NCBI GenBank assembly: GCA_900073065.1 | Contig: FJOG01000010.1 | Coordinates: 1,442,988-1,506,987 of the forward strand | Length of the DNA: 64,000 nucleotides | Reading direction: 5' to 3' | Origin: Phialocephala subalpina | Taxonomy: Eukaryota; Ascomycota; Leotiomycetes; Helotiales; Mollisiaceae | In this document: one piece after another, positions 36,917 to 47,800 of the stretch | Position numbering within the stretch: the stretch's first letter is position 1 | Layout of the letters: every line of letters starts with the position of its first letter | The notes under the pieces: model-generated | What the model was told of the DNA's origin: nothing | The model's database searches: none | What the model saw: only the letters and a program-made list of their open reading frames with translations | Program-made: the position numbers and the translations under genes

Positions 36917-37699
36917 TCATCCTATTGTAGTCGTGCCCTGTAACTTCAGCTCGATCTTCGGCCGCCAAGCTGCCTTTACCTTCGTCCACAACGAGTTTGC
37001 TTCCAGCCTGTCTTTCCCGACTCCTGCGTAAGAGTTGCTCGAATCTGTCAACCACACCTCCCTCACATGCGTCACAAGCTCCCACAACCCCTCATTAACT
37101 CTCCAATTCTCCTTGGCAGAACACTCCCCAAATCCAACTCCCATTTCTTGAGCTAGTTTCCACACATTTTCCAGCGTCATCACTTTATCGGTTATCGTGC
37201 CTGCTTTATTTCCTAATATCCATATCCTAACTTCCCCTTTCTTTTTCGCCTCCAACCTCTTCTCTTCTATTACTTTGAGTGTATCGAAACACGAACGCAA
37301 GAATTCGAAACTTGCTTGGTTGCAAATATCATAAACCAGAATAACGCAATCAGCGTGGAGAAGTACTTGGTCTCGCAGCCCAGAGAATTGCTCTTGTTCT
37401 CTGAGACACATGATTTCGAGGATTGCGAGTTCGTTATCCACATTGATTTGTCGATAGTATGAGGTCCCAGCAGGGAATTTGGTATCCGGGTTTGTTATAG
37501 CTGCCGTTGAAGATCTGAGAAAAGGTGAGCTTGGTATCTGAATTGGGGTGGGACAAGGTTTCCAAATGGGGGGTATTTGAACGGTGGTCTTACCGGTGGT
37601 CTTACTAACGAGAGATGTTAGGCCGACTTTGGGAGCGCCCCAGAGGACCAATTGGTACCGAGGACAGAACTTGCGTGCTTTGCCTGCGTTTGAAAACAT
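36917..37699 (-). CDS. Ras-like protein with degenerate GTPase motifs
   Basis: Single-exon frame, 260 residues. The order of elements matches a Ras-fold GTPase: beta-strand 1 plus P-loop (QLVLWGAPKVGLTSL), switch II region (LEIMCLREQEQFSGLRDQ), VILVYDICNQASFEFL, GNKAG at the NKxD position, and ECSAKENWRVNE at the SAK position. Several nucleotide-binding residues are altered. The P-loop Lys of GxxxxGK(S/T) is Leu, the DxxG of switch II is missing, and the Asp of NKxD is Gly. About 35 extra residues (Pro-rich, IQIPSSPF) sit in the switch I region. No C-terminal CAAX box is present. It is probably a pseudo-GTPase or a decaying gene. Confidence 0.68.
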   Translation of the reverse strand: MFSNAGKARKFCPRYQLVLWGAPKVGLTSLVSKTTGKTTVQIPPIWKPCPTPIQIPSSPFLRSSTAAITNPDTKFPAGTSYYRQINVDNELAILEIMCLREQEQFSGLRDQVLLHADCVILVYDICNQASFEFLRSCFDTLKVIEEKRLEAKKKGEVRIWILGNKAGTITDKVMTLENVWKLAQEMGVGFGECSAKENWRVNEGLWELVTHVREVWLTDSSNSYAGVGKDRLEANSLWTKVKAAWRPKIELKLQGTTTIG

Positions 37700-38682
37700 A
37701 TGGTCCTGAAAGTTTCCAAAAGATTGACTGCACTTTTTTATCTAAATGATAGTGTTGCTGTTTAAGCTTATGCTGCTGCCTAGCGGTGTCTTCAAAAGTA
37801 TTAATTACTGCTCAACGGCTAAAGCGGATTGGTAGCTCCTCTCGAGTTTCCGGAATGTTCTCATCTGTAGTTTCCTCTCCTGCTTTACGGTCATGTATCT
37901 ATGCACAAAAGGAAAGACGAGGTAGTTGAAATATTTGTTTCCTGACGGCAATATTTGCTCTTCCCGACTCTCTGCCTCACGCGATCAGCGCTGCCTTTGC
38001 TTGTGATTTGAGAGTATAAAACAGACTTGATTATTCTCAAAGGATGGTTTACGAGCGAAGCTTTTATCAGGCTTTGGTCGAAAAGATGACTGAGAATTCG
38101 TGTGACCCAAGGCTGAAGTCGACCCCCCCCCCCCCCACACTTAGACTCGATCGAGCTCCTATAAGTCGAAAATATACTTCCAAGAGTAGCTAAAATCATA
38201 ATTTCGAGTGATTTTATATTCTGCCAGTATTTAAAGCTAAAAATATCCTCGCCAGTGACCTTTCAAGCAAAAGCGATATAATTGGACCTGGAACAAGTAA
38301 AACCAGGGGCGAGTACATTCACTTCCCTTGATCGTTCCTTCCAAAATTGGCTTCCATTTTGAACGTAAAGCTGTCGCTACACGACTGTTCAACTGCGTTA
38401 CTAAACGATTTCAGCGTAGCCTTACCTAAGTGAATAGGTCGAAGGTGTATAAAAAGCTTGATTACGTTCGTGATTCCTTCTTCTAAAAGTATTAACAAAA
38501 CAAGATCACAATAACTGTGTTTTGCCTGTCCTTGTTTATTTATCTCATTATAGCTTTACCTCTTCTTCTTGTTCTTAATCTGCCAGCTGTGCACAGTACT
38601 GGTTTGATCGATTTAACTCTAGTTCTCTTTCTCAAGTCTTCTTTTAGCTTTTATAATACCTTCTCTTCCCTTTCACATTATT
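37700..38682. other. Gene-poor region with poly-C tract
   Basis: About 1 kb without a gene. A run of about 15 C lies at 38124-38138. A pyrimidine-rich stretch (38500-38680) resembles a promoter ahead of the relic that follows. Confidence 0.4.
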
Positions 38683-39165
38683 ATGGCTACTATTGACTAC
38701 TAGCCAGGTTCGCATTCCTCTGGTATGTTTAGTCGAGGCTCTGGCGGTGGCGGTGGTGAGGATCCCCACAAGAACCTACCTAGTTGAGATTACGAATAAG
38801 CGCGTGAGCCCCTCTTCCCTTTGAATCCTTCTCTAAAGAAGACGATCTTTTATACAAACATGACGATGTCTTGATCTTTGACAATGTGGTAAGTGCTTAG
38901 CTTTTCCTAGCTTACACACCTCAAAGCTAACACGATCGAGGATCGTCCCAATGACTGTCACCTCGGCGGTGAAGCTCTTTAGTACTGGGCTGGTCAATAT
39001 ATTCATCTAGCTGCCACCGAGTTCTGGCTTGATTTTATTCGAAACTCAATTGTGCGCCGAGATATCTTTAGTCGTCTGCCTGGGCGTCCTGTCAATATCT
39101 CAAAGATTAAACGAGATTATCACGACTAGGAGGCTACTTAAATCCAGCTTCGTGGAAATCAAGAG
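38683..39165 (+). pseudogene. RIP-like degenerate gene relic
   Basis: From the ATG at 38683 the line reads MATIDY then TAG, followed by PGSHSSGMFSRGSGGGGGED, more stops (TGA, TAA), and an exon-like end before GTAAGT near 38890. Farther on, the frame HLAATEFWLDFIRNSIVRR and IFSRLPGRPVNISKIKRDY is again cut by TAG codons. The stops could come from CAG, CAA or CGA by C-to-T change. No family is recognised. Confidence 0.35.
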
Positions 39166-40301
39166 AATACTAGGGATGGTAGGTGTTGTTTGTGCTAATA
39201 AGGTGCTGGGGAGTGGCTTAGTTGTGTCTCAGTAATTAAATACCTCTGCCGTAATTAGAGTCAAAACATTCGCCAGGATGATGCTGAAGTCTCCTGCATT
39301 TTCTTCCTTGAACGCTTCCTCAATTGTCGATTAGCCACAGTGTAGTATTTCATAGCCAAGCCTGACATGGTATGGTCGCATAGTTTCCCGGATGGGCTAA
39401 ATTTCGGGCAGCTCGAGCAAGCGTTGCATGGAGCAAAGCTTTGTGGCCCTTTAAGTGACCCCACTTCTTGCTATCAGCGGGTAAAATGACAGCCAAGGAC
39501 TTCGTTCATGTTCGAATTGCATCATATGGATTGCTGTATGGCTCATGTAACGATGGAAGAGGTAATGAGCATGATCCTGAAGCTGGAAACTGTCTAGCAA
39601 TGATATAATCAAGTCTGTGTCAGCTTGCTGGGCCAGAATGGTCGTCTGGTGAACGGCGAAGAGTGTAAATGGGCCCGCGGCCTTGATCAACTCCCCTAGA
39701 GTTAGGGAAAAGATATCGCAGTTTGATATCAGGTCATCGATGTCTTCCAGAGTATACAGTCGGGTTCCGCGCCATGTTAAACCTTATTTCATTAACGGAA
39801 TCCGGGAGATTCGATCATTCCATCATTCGTGCTCATTCGATTTCAGCACTCGACGTCTACCTCATACCCTTTTCCATTTGGTTTCATCTACACCAGAGCC
39901 GATTGATAACCGCTACATTGAAAACTACGTTTTTGGTACCGGTTAATTCTGCGATGACTTCGCCGCACTGAATGGTAGTTAGTCACTAGCGCAAGCCTGA
40001 GACAATGTTCAGAGTTAGGCGTACTTTGATTTTTGGGAAAAGACAACCTCAACAGCCTTAGTGAAGGCTTCCAGGAAGATAAATTGGATTCTGTCTGCGG
40101 CTGGGTCTATACTTTGCTGAAGATCAAATTGGAAGTCTTGATGGCTCAATAGTCAAAGATGAACTGAGTTATCATTTCTCATGTTATCGAATACTGAATC
40201 GAAAGATATCCAGGGCATCAATACCATTCCTCTGGTGTTGGTCTGAAATTATTTTCGTAGCTTCTCCATGCATGATACCGTGAACTTCTTTGGATTCAGC
40301 T
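39166..40301. other. Gene-poor stretch
   Basis: 1.1 kb with short frames only. No domain, repeat or RNA is supported. Confidence 0.4.
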
Positions 40302-42410
40302 TTAAAGGATACTCGCAAACAACTGGGATAGCTCACCATAAGCCTCACCAACCAAGAGCCAGTACCCGATGCTCTCCCCATTAGCCTTCTCCTCCCTCAC
40401 AACAAACGGCCACTTACAGCCACTAAACAAAGCAACTAGATCTCCAGGTGCACAAGAATTCGGGCCCAGCCCCAAATATCCCGACTTAGTAACGAACACT
40501 CTTCGATTACGCTTGGCAAGCATTTCCCCAAAGCGGTCGCTATAGGGTAAAATCCAACGTAAGCTTATATTCTCAGGTCCCCATGGCTTTTTATTGTCAG
40601 CAAGCTCAGCTTGGTCCTGACCAACGAAGCGACCGGCTTCTGAGGTTTGCAACATAGCTTCAGCCAGAGTTCCGCCCCCTACATACTGAGTTGCATCCTC
40701 GATGTGGTCTGGAAACTTAGCGTCGAAGAAGTTCCGGACGTCTTGTAGGGCCGCGGTGTGTTCTTCACCAGGAAGTTCCTTTGTAGTAGTCTTACTGGTA
40801 TCAACAATCTCCTCGAAAAGGTGACCTGATATCTTGAGGACTCCATTTTCGACCTCTGGGCTCAAGATTGGTGGTAGCAAAGCGGAAGCGTTGATGTTGA
40901 AATCTAGGTTTGTGATGTTCGATGTAGTATGGTCGTATGTCTTGCTAGACGTACGTTTGAGCCTTAAAGCATACCTCCAGTATTTGGTTTCCAGAATAAA
41001 ATGTGAATCTAGAGAAGTTTTCTGCTCGGGTGCGGTGTGAAGCGTTAAGAACGGAATTGGACTTGTATGATGTGAATAAGCTCGCCAATCAGGAACCCAC
41101 GAGGGAATACCGTCCTTTCTTTCGGGTCCTGCGGCATAAGATAGAACATCGAAACATTTTTGGCTCATAATTGCATCCTCGGCCATGTCTGTGTAAACCG
41201 TGGCCAACGATTTCGTGTAGCCCGGCGTGATATTATGACCTGTAGCCAGTCCTAGCATGGCATAGACCTTATCTCGATCGTCTGTCGCTTGCTTTTTCCA
41301 AGAAAGAAACAGAACACTGAGGAGAGGCGTCTCGATGTTGTCCATGGTTGGAATGAGTGAAGACATATGTATGTTGGTCATCAGCTCTTTAAACATGGGA
41401 TCTTTTTCCATAATGCGAAGATACGTTGCATGCAAGTCGAATTCTCCTCGGTTTGCCTGTGCAAGCTTCGAAAGTTCTCTGAAATGCTGGAACGGTACTT
41501 GACTGCTTCCACAACAGACAATTGCCTCCTTGGCCACTCCAACCTCCTGAACCACCCACGCTCGGGTCCACCAAGGCCTATTCATGAGATACGAAACAGC
41601 CCTCCAATTCTCAATGCTATGTTTCTCCAGCAAAGTATTGAAATCTGTCCTGGAGACAGCCTTTTCGACAAACTTCATTCCAGTCTCGCTCAAATTGGCA
41701 TCTTCTCCTAACCATACAACAACTTTTTCTGCAATTGAATATATTGAACGCATAAGCTGAATTTGCTGGTTTCTCTCATGGATGTCTTTCTGATTGATGC
41801 AAACGGCATCAATCCAAAACGTTCTAGCAATGGTAGTGAGACGCATATACCTGAGTGCAATGTCGACGCTTTGTGTGATGGATAGCTTTTGCTTGTTTGG
41901 GATCAAAGTATATGAAAATTCTGCCAAACCCCAGGTATATGATAATGCTTCAAACCCTGGAGCTTCGTCTAGCGAGACATGAAAGAACTCACACTCCAAG
42001 TTGTCGTTAAAATTGCCCGGCAGCAATCTCAGTAGCCGGATCTCGTGCTTCTTGATATCCAATAGCCCATATTTGTATGGCTTAAGAAATATGATTCGAG
42101 AGTGAAGTCGCAGAAGAAGAACAAATCGGTGGATTGTAGAACATAGCAGGATAGAAAGCGTTAACATGACCTCCTTTGGCGTGGGAAAAGTCACCCTAAC
42201 CACCTTATCAAAAGTCTCCCTAACCACCGTATCAAACGTGGATAATAGCATTTCGGCATCCTTGTCTTCATAGCCTACTGCACGTTGTAGAGGATATACA
42301 CATCTCAACACAATCACTAAAGGGAGAGTTGCAATCAATATGATGATCTGCCGTTGGTTCATTTTTAATTGATGATTCAAAAGCGCCGGAAATAAAGATG
42401 AAGACACCAA
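40302..42410 (-). CDS. HET-domain protein with N-terminal membrane helices
   Basis: Single exon, 702 residues from the ATG at 42410 (a second ATG at 42362 is also possible). Two hydrophobic segments (IIILIATLPLVIVLRCVYPL; LTLSILLCSTIHRFVLLL) precede the HET domain, which spans about residues 150-310 with FEALSYTWG, TFWIDAVCINQ, ERNQQIQLMRSIYSIAEKVV and RPWWTRAWVVQE. The C-terminal block (RRVFVTKSGYLGLGP, GDLVALFSGCKWPFVVRE) is the common tail of long HET proteins. HET domains trigger cell death after fusion of incompatible hyphae. Anchoring in a membrane is inferred from the N-terminal helices. The frame is intact. A 22-bp hairpin lies about 160 bp upstream. Confidence 0.9.
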   Translation of the reverse strand: MVSSSLFPALLNHQLKMNQRQIIILIATLPLVIVLRCVYPLQRAVGYEDKDAEMLLSTFDTVVRETFDKVVRVTFPTPKEVMLTLSILLCSTIHRFVLLLRLHSRIIFLKPYKYGLLDIKKHEIRLLRLLPGNFNDNLECEFFHVSLDEAPGFEALSYTWGLAEFSYTLIPNKQKLSITQSVDIALRYMRLTTIARTFWIDAVCINQKDIHERNQQIQLMRSIYSIAEKVVVWLGEDANLSETGMKFVEKAVSRTDFNTLLEKHSIENWRAVSYLMNRPWWTRAWVVQEVGVAKEAIVCCGSSQVPFQHFRELSKLAQANRGEFDLHATYLRIMEKDPMFKELMTNIHMSSLIPTMDNIETPLLSVLFLSWKKQATDDRDKVYAMLGLATGHNITPGYTKSLATVYTDMAEDAIMSQKCFDVLSYAAGPERKDGIPSWVPDWRAYSHHTSPIPFLTLHTAPEQKTSLDSHFILETKYWRYALRLKRTSSKTYDHTTSNITNLDFNINASALLPPILSPEVENGVLKISGHLFEEIVDTSKTTTKELPGEEHTAALQDVRNFFDAKFPDHIEDATQYVGGGTLAEAMLQTSEAGRFVGQDQAELADNKKPWGPENISLRWILPYSDRFGEMLAKRNRRVFVTKSGYLGLGPNSCAPGDLVALFSGCKWPFVVREEKANGESIGYWLLVGEAYGELSQLFASIL

Positions 42411-43172
42411 CTGTGTATAGCTGTTGGGACTACAAGAACTAATGGAAACTAAAAATTGATGATGTTAATAGATGTGGGCGTTGTATTGATAGATTCGGGG
42501 TAATTCGATTCTGCGCAAGTTGCCCAGGTTAGGCAGCCACATGCCTCAGACTTTTGCGGCCCAATACATCCACACTCTAGTGTGGATGCAGAGCTGACTG
42601 ATAACATTCACTAGCCAACCGCCCAGACCACTAAACCGCTCAAACCTGATTCCACCACAACAGCGGCCCCAATTAATAAAACCAAGTAGATATTCATGAT
42701 CAGCGAGCTCACTATAGTATTTCCTAAAGTTTTCAGAATTTTCTAAGCACTTTTGAAAGGTGTCTAATTTTTGGTATTTTAACAGGGGTAAAAGTTGGCA
42801 GTCAGTGAAACGCTTTTACTCGTTAAGCCTCGACAACGTTTGGTGCATTACCGAAATGAGCGCGCATCGCGTCTATAGCCAGCTTCCATAAAATTTTGCT
42901 CTATTTACCTCATAGAAGGGGACAAAGGGAGGCACGCTGTCGTGGGCTATTAATATAGTATGTCATTCTTTTAAAGATACTTGTTTTGTTCTTTTAATGT
43001 CCCTACTCTCCCTAGCCACGACTTTGCAGGCCCTACATGTCACGAGTAGCAACGTGACCTAGCGAGTCTAGCTTGAAACCAAACCTGTATTAGATCTAAG
43101 GATATACTCTAGCCTCTCTCCTTCCTCTCTTCCCTCCTTAGCTTTATATCTTTAATAAAGTCGCCTACATAG
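42411..43172. other. Upstream region of HET gene
   Basis: 760 bp without a gene. It holds the HET promoter and the hairpin at 42567-42588. Confidence 0.4.
42567..42588. repeat. 22-bp hairpin, 10-bp arms
   Basis: CATCCACACT and AGTGTGGATG are exact reverse complements separated by CT. Its place ahead of the HET gene would suit a dimeric regulator site. Confidence 0.8.
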
Positions 43173-43735
43173 ATGGCGGGGGGGCGCCAACAGAGTCGTT
43201 ACCACTCCTCCTAGACGCACGACGTAGTCCTCTATTTCAGTTCAATACTAGAAGACTTCAAATAGTGGATCGAAGACTTCAATTAGTTGATGGAAAGACT
43301 TTAAGCGCGGTGGACGGAAGACTTCAAGCGCGATGAACTCTGTAAGTGGGATCCAAAAAGGGGTCTGGGGGAATTTCGGTAGGAGCCAAAATGGGATCCG
43401 AGTAGAGATAAGACGAGTAAAGTGTAACCGGGCCTCAAGGGAACCAAAACGAGCTCCTGCAAATACTAAAATAGCTTCTCAGCTTTATTTAGCGTGTGCT
43501 TAGTCCCTGCTTAGATAATGCTCAGGAATGCTCACCCTCGGCATAAGCTTGCTCACCCATAGCTCAGGCTAAAGCAGCAGCTGCTCAGGTCTAGAGACGG
43601 AAATGGAAAATGTCATGAGAACATTCCCATACTGAACTAGGTGTTTCGGAATTCCATAAACAAGATACAACTCGGAATCAAAAGAATACCAAAGCTGACT
43701 CTCACCACCCCAACCTCTTTCTGTGCTCGAGCAAT
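43173..43735 (+). pseudogene. RIP-mutated ORF relic
   Basis: A single frame from the ATG at 43173 shows protein-like sequence broken by about ten stops, every one TAG or TAA and none TGA. Each would be CAG or CAA before a C-to-T change. The clearest segment has a repeating heptad look (LEDFK, WIEDFN, LMERL, ARWTEDFKRDEL) with a stop at each Gln-like position. Four degenerate GAAGACTTCAA repeats lie in this part. CpA-to-TpA on one strand is the RIP signature. The parent family is not recognised; a repeated or mobile gene is likely. Confidence 0.5.
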
Positions 43736-44558
43736 AAGAAGATAACACTTCTTCTCCCATGCATTCCTCCAGACCCATACCTGAAATTCTACATACTGCG
43801 AAGGGCAAAATAGCACCAGACACGAAAGATAAGAAAACCTCCTCTCAAGACAACAAAGTCAAGGAAAGCCCCCATTGGCACAGCAGCAAAAGAAGTCTCA
43901 AGATATGCCGAATATAAAACAGACACAAACACATGCCGAAAACACTGCCTCGGGCTATGATGGACCGGATTATTCGTACGGGGGTTGGCTTGAATCGCAA
44001 GCTCAGAGGATGTCTCCGAAGACACTATAGCTATTGAAGAAGGCAGGTAGTAAAACAAGGACCACATTTAAGAAGGAGATCGAGCGCATACATGCAGGAA
44101 GATGTAGGACGGTGGGGGAACGTGAACAGATGTAACGCGATTTCCAGGAGAGTCTTACGCAACCGCTTCCAGACGAGACCGATCCTGACTTGTAACGAGA
44201 GGACTCCAAGGGCAGCGTTGCCCAGAAAACACGGATTAATCGGCATTGCACCGCTTGAAAGGCACCGTGTAGGTTTCTTGCAAAGGGACTTGTTGTAATT
44301 TGAAGTAACAGCAATTGAGTCTCGTCGAACTTCATCCACTTGTTTCACGACTCATTTGGTCAAATTGGTCTTCTATGTTTCAATACACAAGATTTTCTCT
44401 ACGATACTGTCACAACATGCCTTTACGTCTCGACTCAATACAATATACGCAACGATTGAGTTGCTTGGTGTGTAATATCCGCTTTCGCAATCAAGTTCCT
44501 CATAGATTTTACTGTGGGCTCCCCTGAAATCTCCCAAGCGAGCCCCTAGCCTTATGCC
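43736..44558. other. Gene-poor stretch
   Basis: About 820 bp with short frames only. No gene is supported. Confidence 0.4.
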
Positions 44559-44836
44559 TTACGAGCCTAATCGCGGTAGTCTATGCGCACAGGCTGTTTT
44601 TCAGGCCATTTTTAGCGATGAAAATCAAAATCGTTTATTTTGATCAACTTCTATTTAATAAGTGCAAAGTATTATTGCTTGTATTATTATAATTAGATTG
44701 AAAAGAAAGTAAATTGAATTGTTTTGTAAAAATTTGGAGAATTGGTATATAAATGAAAATTTTTGACTTTTCTTATAGGGTTCTTCAGTGGGCAAAATGG
44801 CCCTGATCGCACAGACTACCGCGATTAGGCTCGTTA
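44559..44836. mobile_element. MITE with 21-bp TIRs and TTA duplications
   Basis: The terminal inverted repeats CGAGCCTAATCGCGGTAGTCT (44562-44582) and its exact reverse complement (44813-44833) bound a 272-bp element. A direct TTA lies on each side (44559-44561 and 44834-44836). Similarity of the arms continues inward (CAGGCCATTTT against CAGGGCCATTTT). The core is AT-rich with no coding frame. TTA target duplications are typical of the PIF/Harbinger superfamily, so this is probably a non-autonomous member. Confidence 0.75.
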
Positions 44837-45416
44837 CCTCGTTAGCGAGTTTCCTTGTATTTACCTCACACAATATCAATGCTTGTATCACGACATGCAC
44901 TCGGTGAAAGAATGCCATGCAGATATTATGGGCGAAACACAATACCTTGTTTCGAAACATGGAAACGAAGTGCGTCGGATCATTTTCCACAAGGCTGGAA
45001 AATTTTGGAGAGAAAGTCATGAATGTTGTCAATAACGGAGTCAATGATGTGCTTAAACATATCTCTTGCACAGACCCAAAATGCTCGCGGAAGGATGCTG
45101 CTATGTAGTGGAGATCCATTGAAATTGTGTGGGGCTTTCAAAAGTGGGGGATACGAACCCATTGTTTTCTCATCTCAACCGCAAGAAAATGGAGCTAATT
45201 CGTCAATTGCAACTGTGACGCAAGTTCTGCATGTTTGTGGCCATTTAGATGTCGAGTAAAATTCATTCGAGTCCGATCAAAGTGGATGAGTGGACGCTTT
45301 TGCTGCCTCCCGGAAGTGTAAATAAATTTCTTTATCCGTGACATATAAGAAGTCATCTTGGCACATCGGATGTATTCCAAGTACGATACCTTAGACGCTC
45401 AACTCTGTTCTTCATC
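44837..45416. other. Upstream region of MFS gene
   Basis: 580 bp with no supported gene. It should carry the permease promoter. Confidence 0.4.
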
Positions 45417-47423
45417 ATGGCTAAAAGTTTCACACGGCTTGCTGAAGTGATTCGGTGGTACCCCAAGGGCATGCCTTCGGCGGAGCGACATCTTGTTCAT
45501 AAGATTGATCTGCTCGTCCTCTCATATGCTTGTCTGTCCTTCTTCACGAAATACTTGGATGTATCAGCTCTAAGTTGGTCAACTCTCCCTAAACAATTTA
45601 CGATTATTCTGCTGACTGGCTGAAATAGCAAATGCATACGTTTCTGGCATGAAAGAAGACCTCAACCTATATGGAAACAGACTCAACTACATTACGGCTG
45701 TTTGTCAGTCTCGTTGATACCAGATAAAAAGAGTAGGCTAACCTCGGTGATAGATGAGGTTGGCTATGTCGTCTTTCAGATTCCCAGTAATCTGGTGCTA
45801 CAAAAGATCCCCGCACAATACTGGCTTCCTGCCGCAGAAATATTCTGGGGCCTCTTCACTTTAGGCACTGTATTCGTGCAGAGTTATAACCAACTCGTTG
45901 TGATGCGGTTTTTCGTTGGGTTGAGTGCAACCTCGTGTTACGTCGGTTTGGTGCATATTGTCAATACGTAAGTGTTTAAAGTCCCTCCGCTCTCTGTTCA
46001 TTCCAACAAGAAAGCTAAGAACCATTCATATGGTACAAGAAGGAAGAACTTGGTCGTCGGAACGCCCTCTTTTGGATATCAAATCCACTTGGACAAATGT
46101 TCGCAGGATATCTGCAAGCCGCTGCTTACGAAAACCTCAACAATCATGGAGGTCTCCAAGGGTGGAGGCATGTTTTAGCCCTGCCCCGGCCATGCTTAAT
46201 TCTGACATTCTTTTAGGTGGCTCTTCATCATTTGCACCATCATCACAATACCCGTTGCTCTTCTGTAAGTCACCTCCTCTAAGTCTATGTCCTCAACTAA
46301 ACGATATCAGCGGCTTCTTTTTCTTCCCCGACATACCCGGACGGACGAATTCCCGCTGGCTCACCGAAGAAGAAAAGACCCTCGCAGTAACACGTCTAGA
46401 AAAAGACGGATTCAAATCCTCAACCGGTCTCAACAAGACACTCTGGAAACGCGTCCTCCTAACCTGGGAATTTTACGCCTTCGTCTCCCTCCTCGTACTC
46501 TTCTGCATAACCCTATATCCGAGCGGCACCCCGTTCATCCTCTGGTTGAAGTCGCAGCCCGATAAATACTCCATTCCTTTGGTCAATAATATTGGAACCG
46601 TCACCAACGCTGCTGCTGTCGTGTCTGCGTTAGTCACTTCCTATTATACTGACCTGAGGGGCAAGAGATGGGAACCTATCTTGTTTTCTGGTGTACTGGC
46701 TTTCTTCTCTAATCTTGTTCTTGCGATCTGGACGATTCCCCCGGGAATGAAGTTCTTTGCATATATTGCAATTGGATGGGTGAATGGAACAATTCCGATT
46801 ATTGGTGCTTGGACTGCTGAGGGATTGGCTGGGGATCCGGAAGCGAGATCAGTCACGCTGGCGACTTACAACTGTGTTGCTGAGATTATGGGACTTGTGG
46901 TTCCTTTGGTTGCTTGGCCTGTATCAAAGGCTCCAAGATTTCGTGGTGGATTTATATGGGTAACTGCTACCATCCACTTTGATAATGCCACTTATCAGTT
47001 GCGGCAATGGTCAGGGCAAAATGTATGGTATTGATGTCAAATCTGTCTGTCTAGCTAGGTGGAAATGTCTGCTTGATATAGTGCTCTCGCTGGCACATCG
47101 GAATTAGGCCAAACCGCCTAGTGAAACGATGCATAAGTGATGATGCGGCTTCATGCCAACATGCTACAATTTCCCCACCGCATTGAGACCACTGCCACTG
47201 ATTACGAGTCCTCAACTGACACCACTCTAATTCCCTCTTCTAGGTCACCGTCATTAGTATTCTATATCTCGTCAACACATTGTTTATCTTTTATGTCCAG
47301 CGAAGAAATAAACTTAAGAAGTTGGAGGACAATACGATCTCCCCAGAACCAGAACCAGCGCTGGGAGAAACCGTTGAGAAGAGCGACAAAACTCGGATAT
47401 CAGAATCGGTTGTTGGGATTTGA
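45417..47423 (+). CDS. MFS permease, allantoate/pantothenate transporter-like
   Basis: Exons: 45417-45573, 45629-45703, 45754-45967, about 46030-46167, 46217-46264, 46311-46959 and 47244-47423. Segments match the Dal5/Liz1 anion:cation symporter branch: [99 protein letters not shown] final exon lies beyond a 284-nt intron and supplies the last helix and tail ([21 protein letters not shown]). The family imports small organic acids or vitamins. Two oddities: exon 4 ([15 protein letters not shown]) has no AG acceptor in frame before it (the sequence there is TTCAT then A TGG), and the next intron has a GC donor (GCATGT). The gene may therefore be damaged. Confidence 0.75.
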
Positions 47424-47800
47424 AATGGTGAGGATGAAGTCTCAATTTTACCTTGCACTTTCGACCCCGCATCACATCTATGAAATTTGCAAAAGGAGAT
47501 AGATGCGGCGTTCTAAAGAGTATGCTTCGGAGTTGTCGATAGAGGTAGTTAGTGAGGACGTTTGATAAGTTGCTATCGTGATGCAGCGCCAAAAGATAGG
47601 GCTATCGGCTTTTGTAGCGGACTTCGCCAAGCTCAGGGAGCTCGCTTACGAGGTTAGGCCTTCAGGAGAGAGGATGGAAGCTTATCGCGACTACCAAATT
47701 TGATTCTATTAAAAGTCGCATTATGTGTCTTATTAACCTCATATTACCCTTTTTCTCATTCCTCTCTTAGAACATGTTTCATCAGACTCTTCAGATAGAG
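47424..47800. other. Convergent intergenic region
   Basis: 377 bp between two convergent genes. A stretch at 47630-47690 weakly resembles one end of the MITE at 44.6 kb. No gene. Confidence 0.35.

Noticed and set aside
38124..38138. Poly-C run as a regulatory element
   Set aside because: A simple homopolymer prone to sequencing error, with no gene near enough to support a role.
44655..45119. 154-residue minus-strand frame
   Set aside because: Overlaps the MITE and AT-rich sequence; no domain.
45135..45200. Possible tRNA T-arm on the minus strand (GGGTTCGTATCCCC)
   Set aside because: No matching acceptor stem, D-arm or A-box could be found around it.
47625..47700. Second copy of the MITE end
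   Set aside because: Only about 13 of 14 bases match in one block and the rest is weak; too little to call an element.
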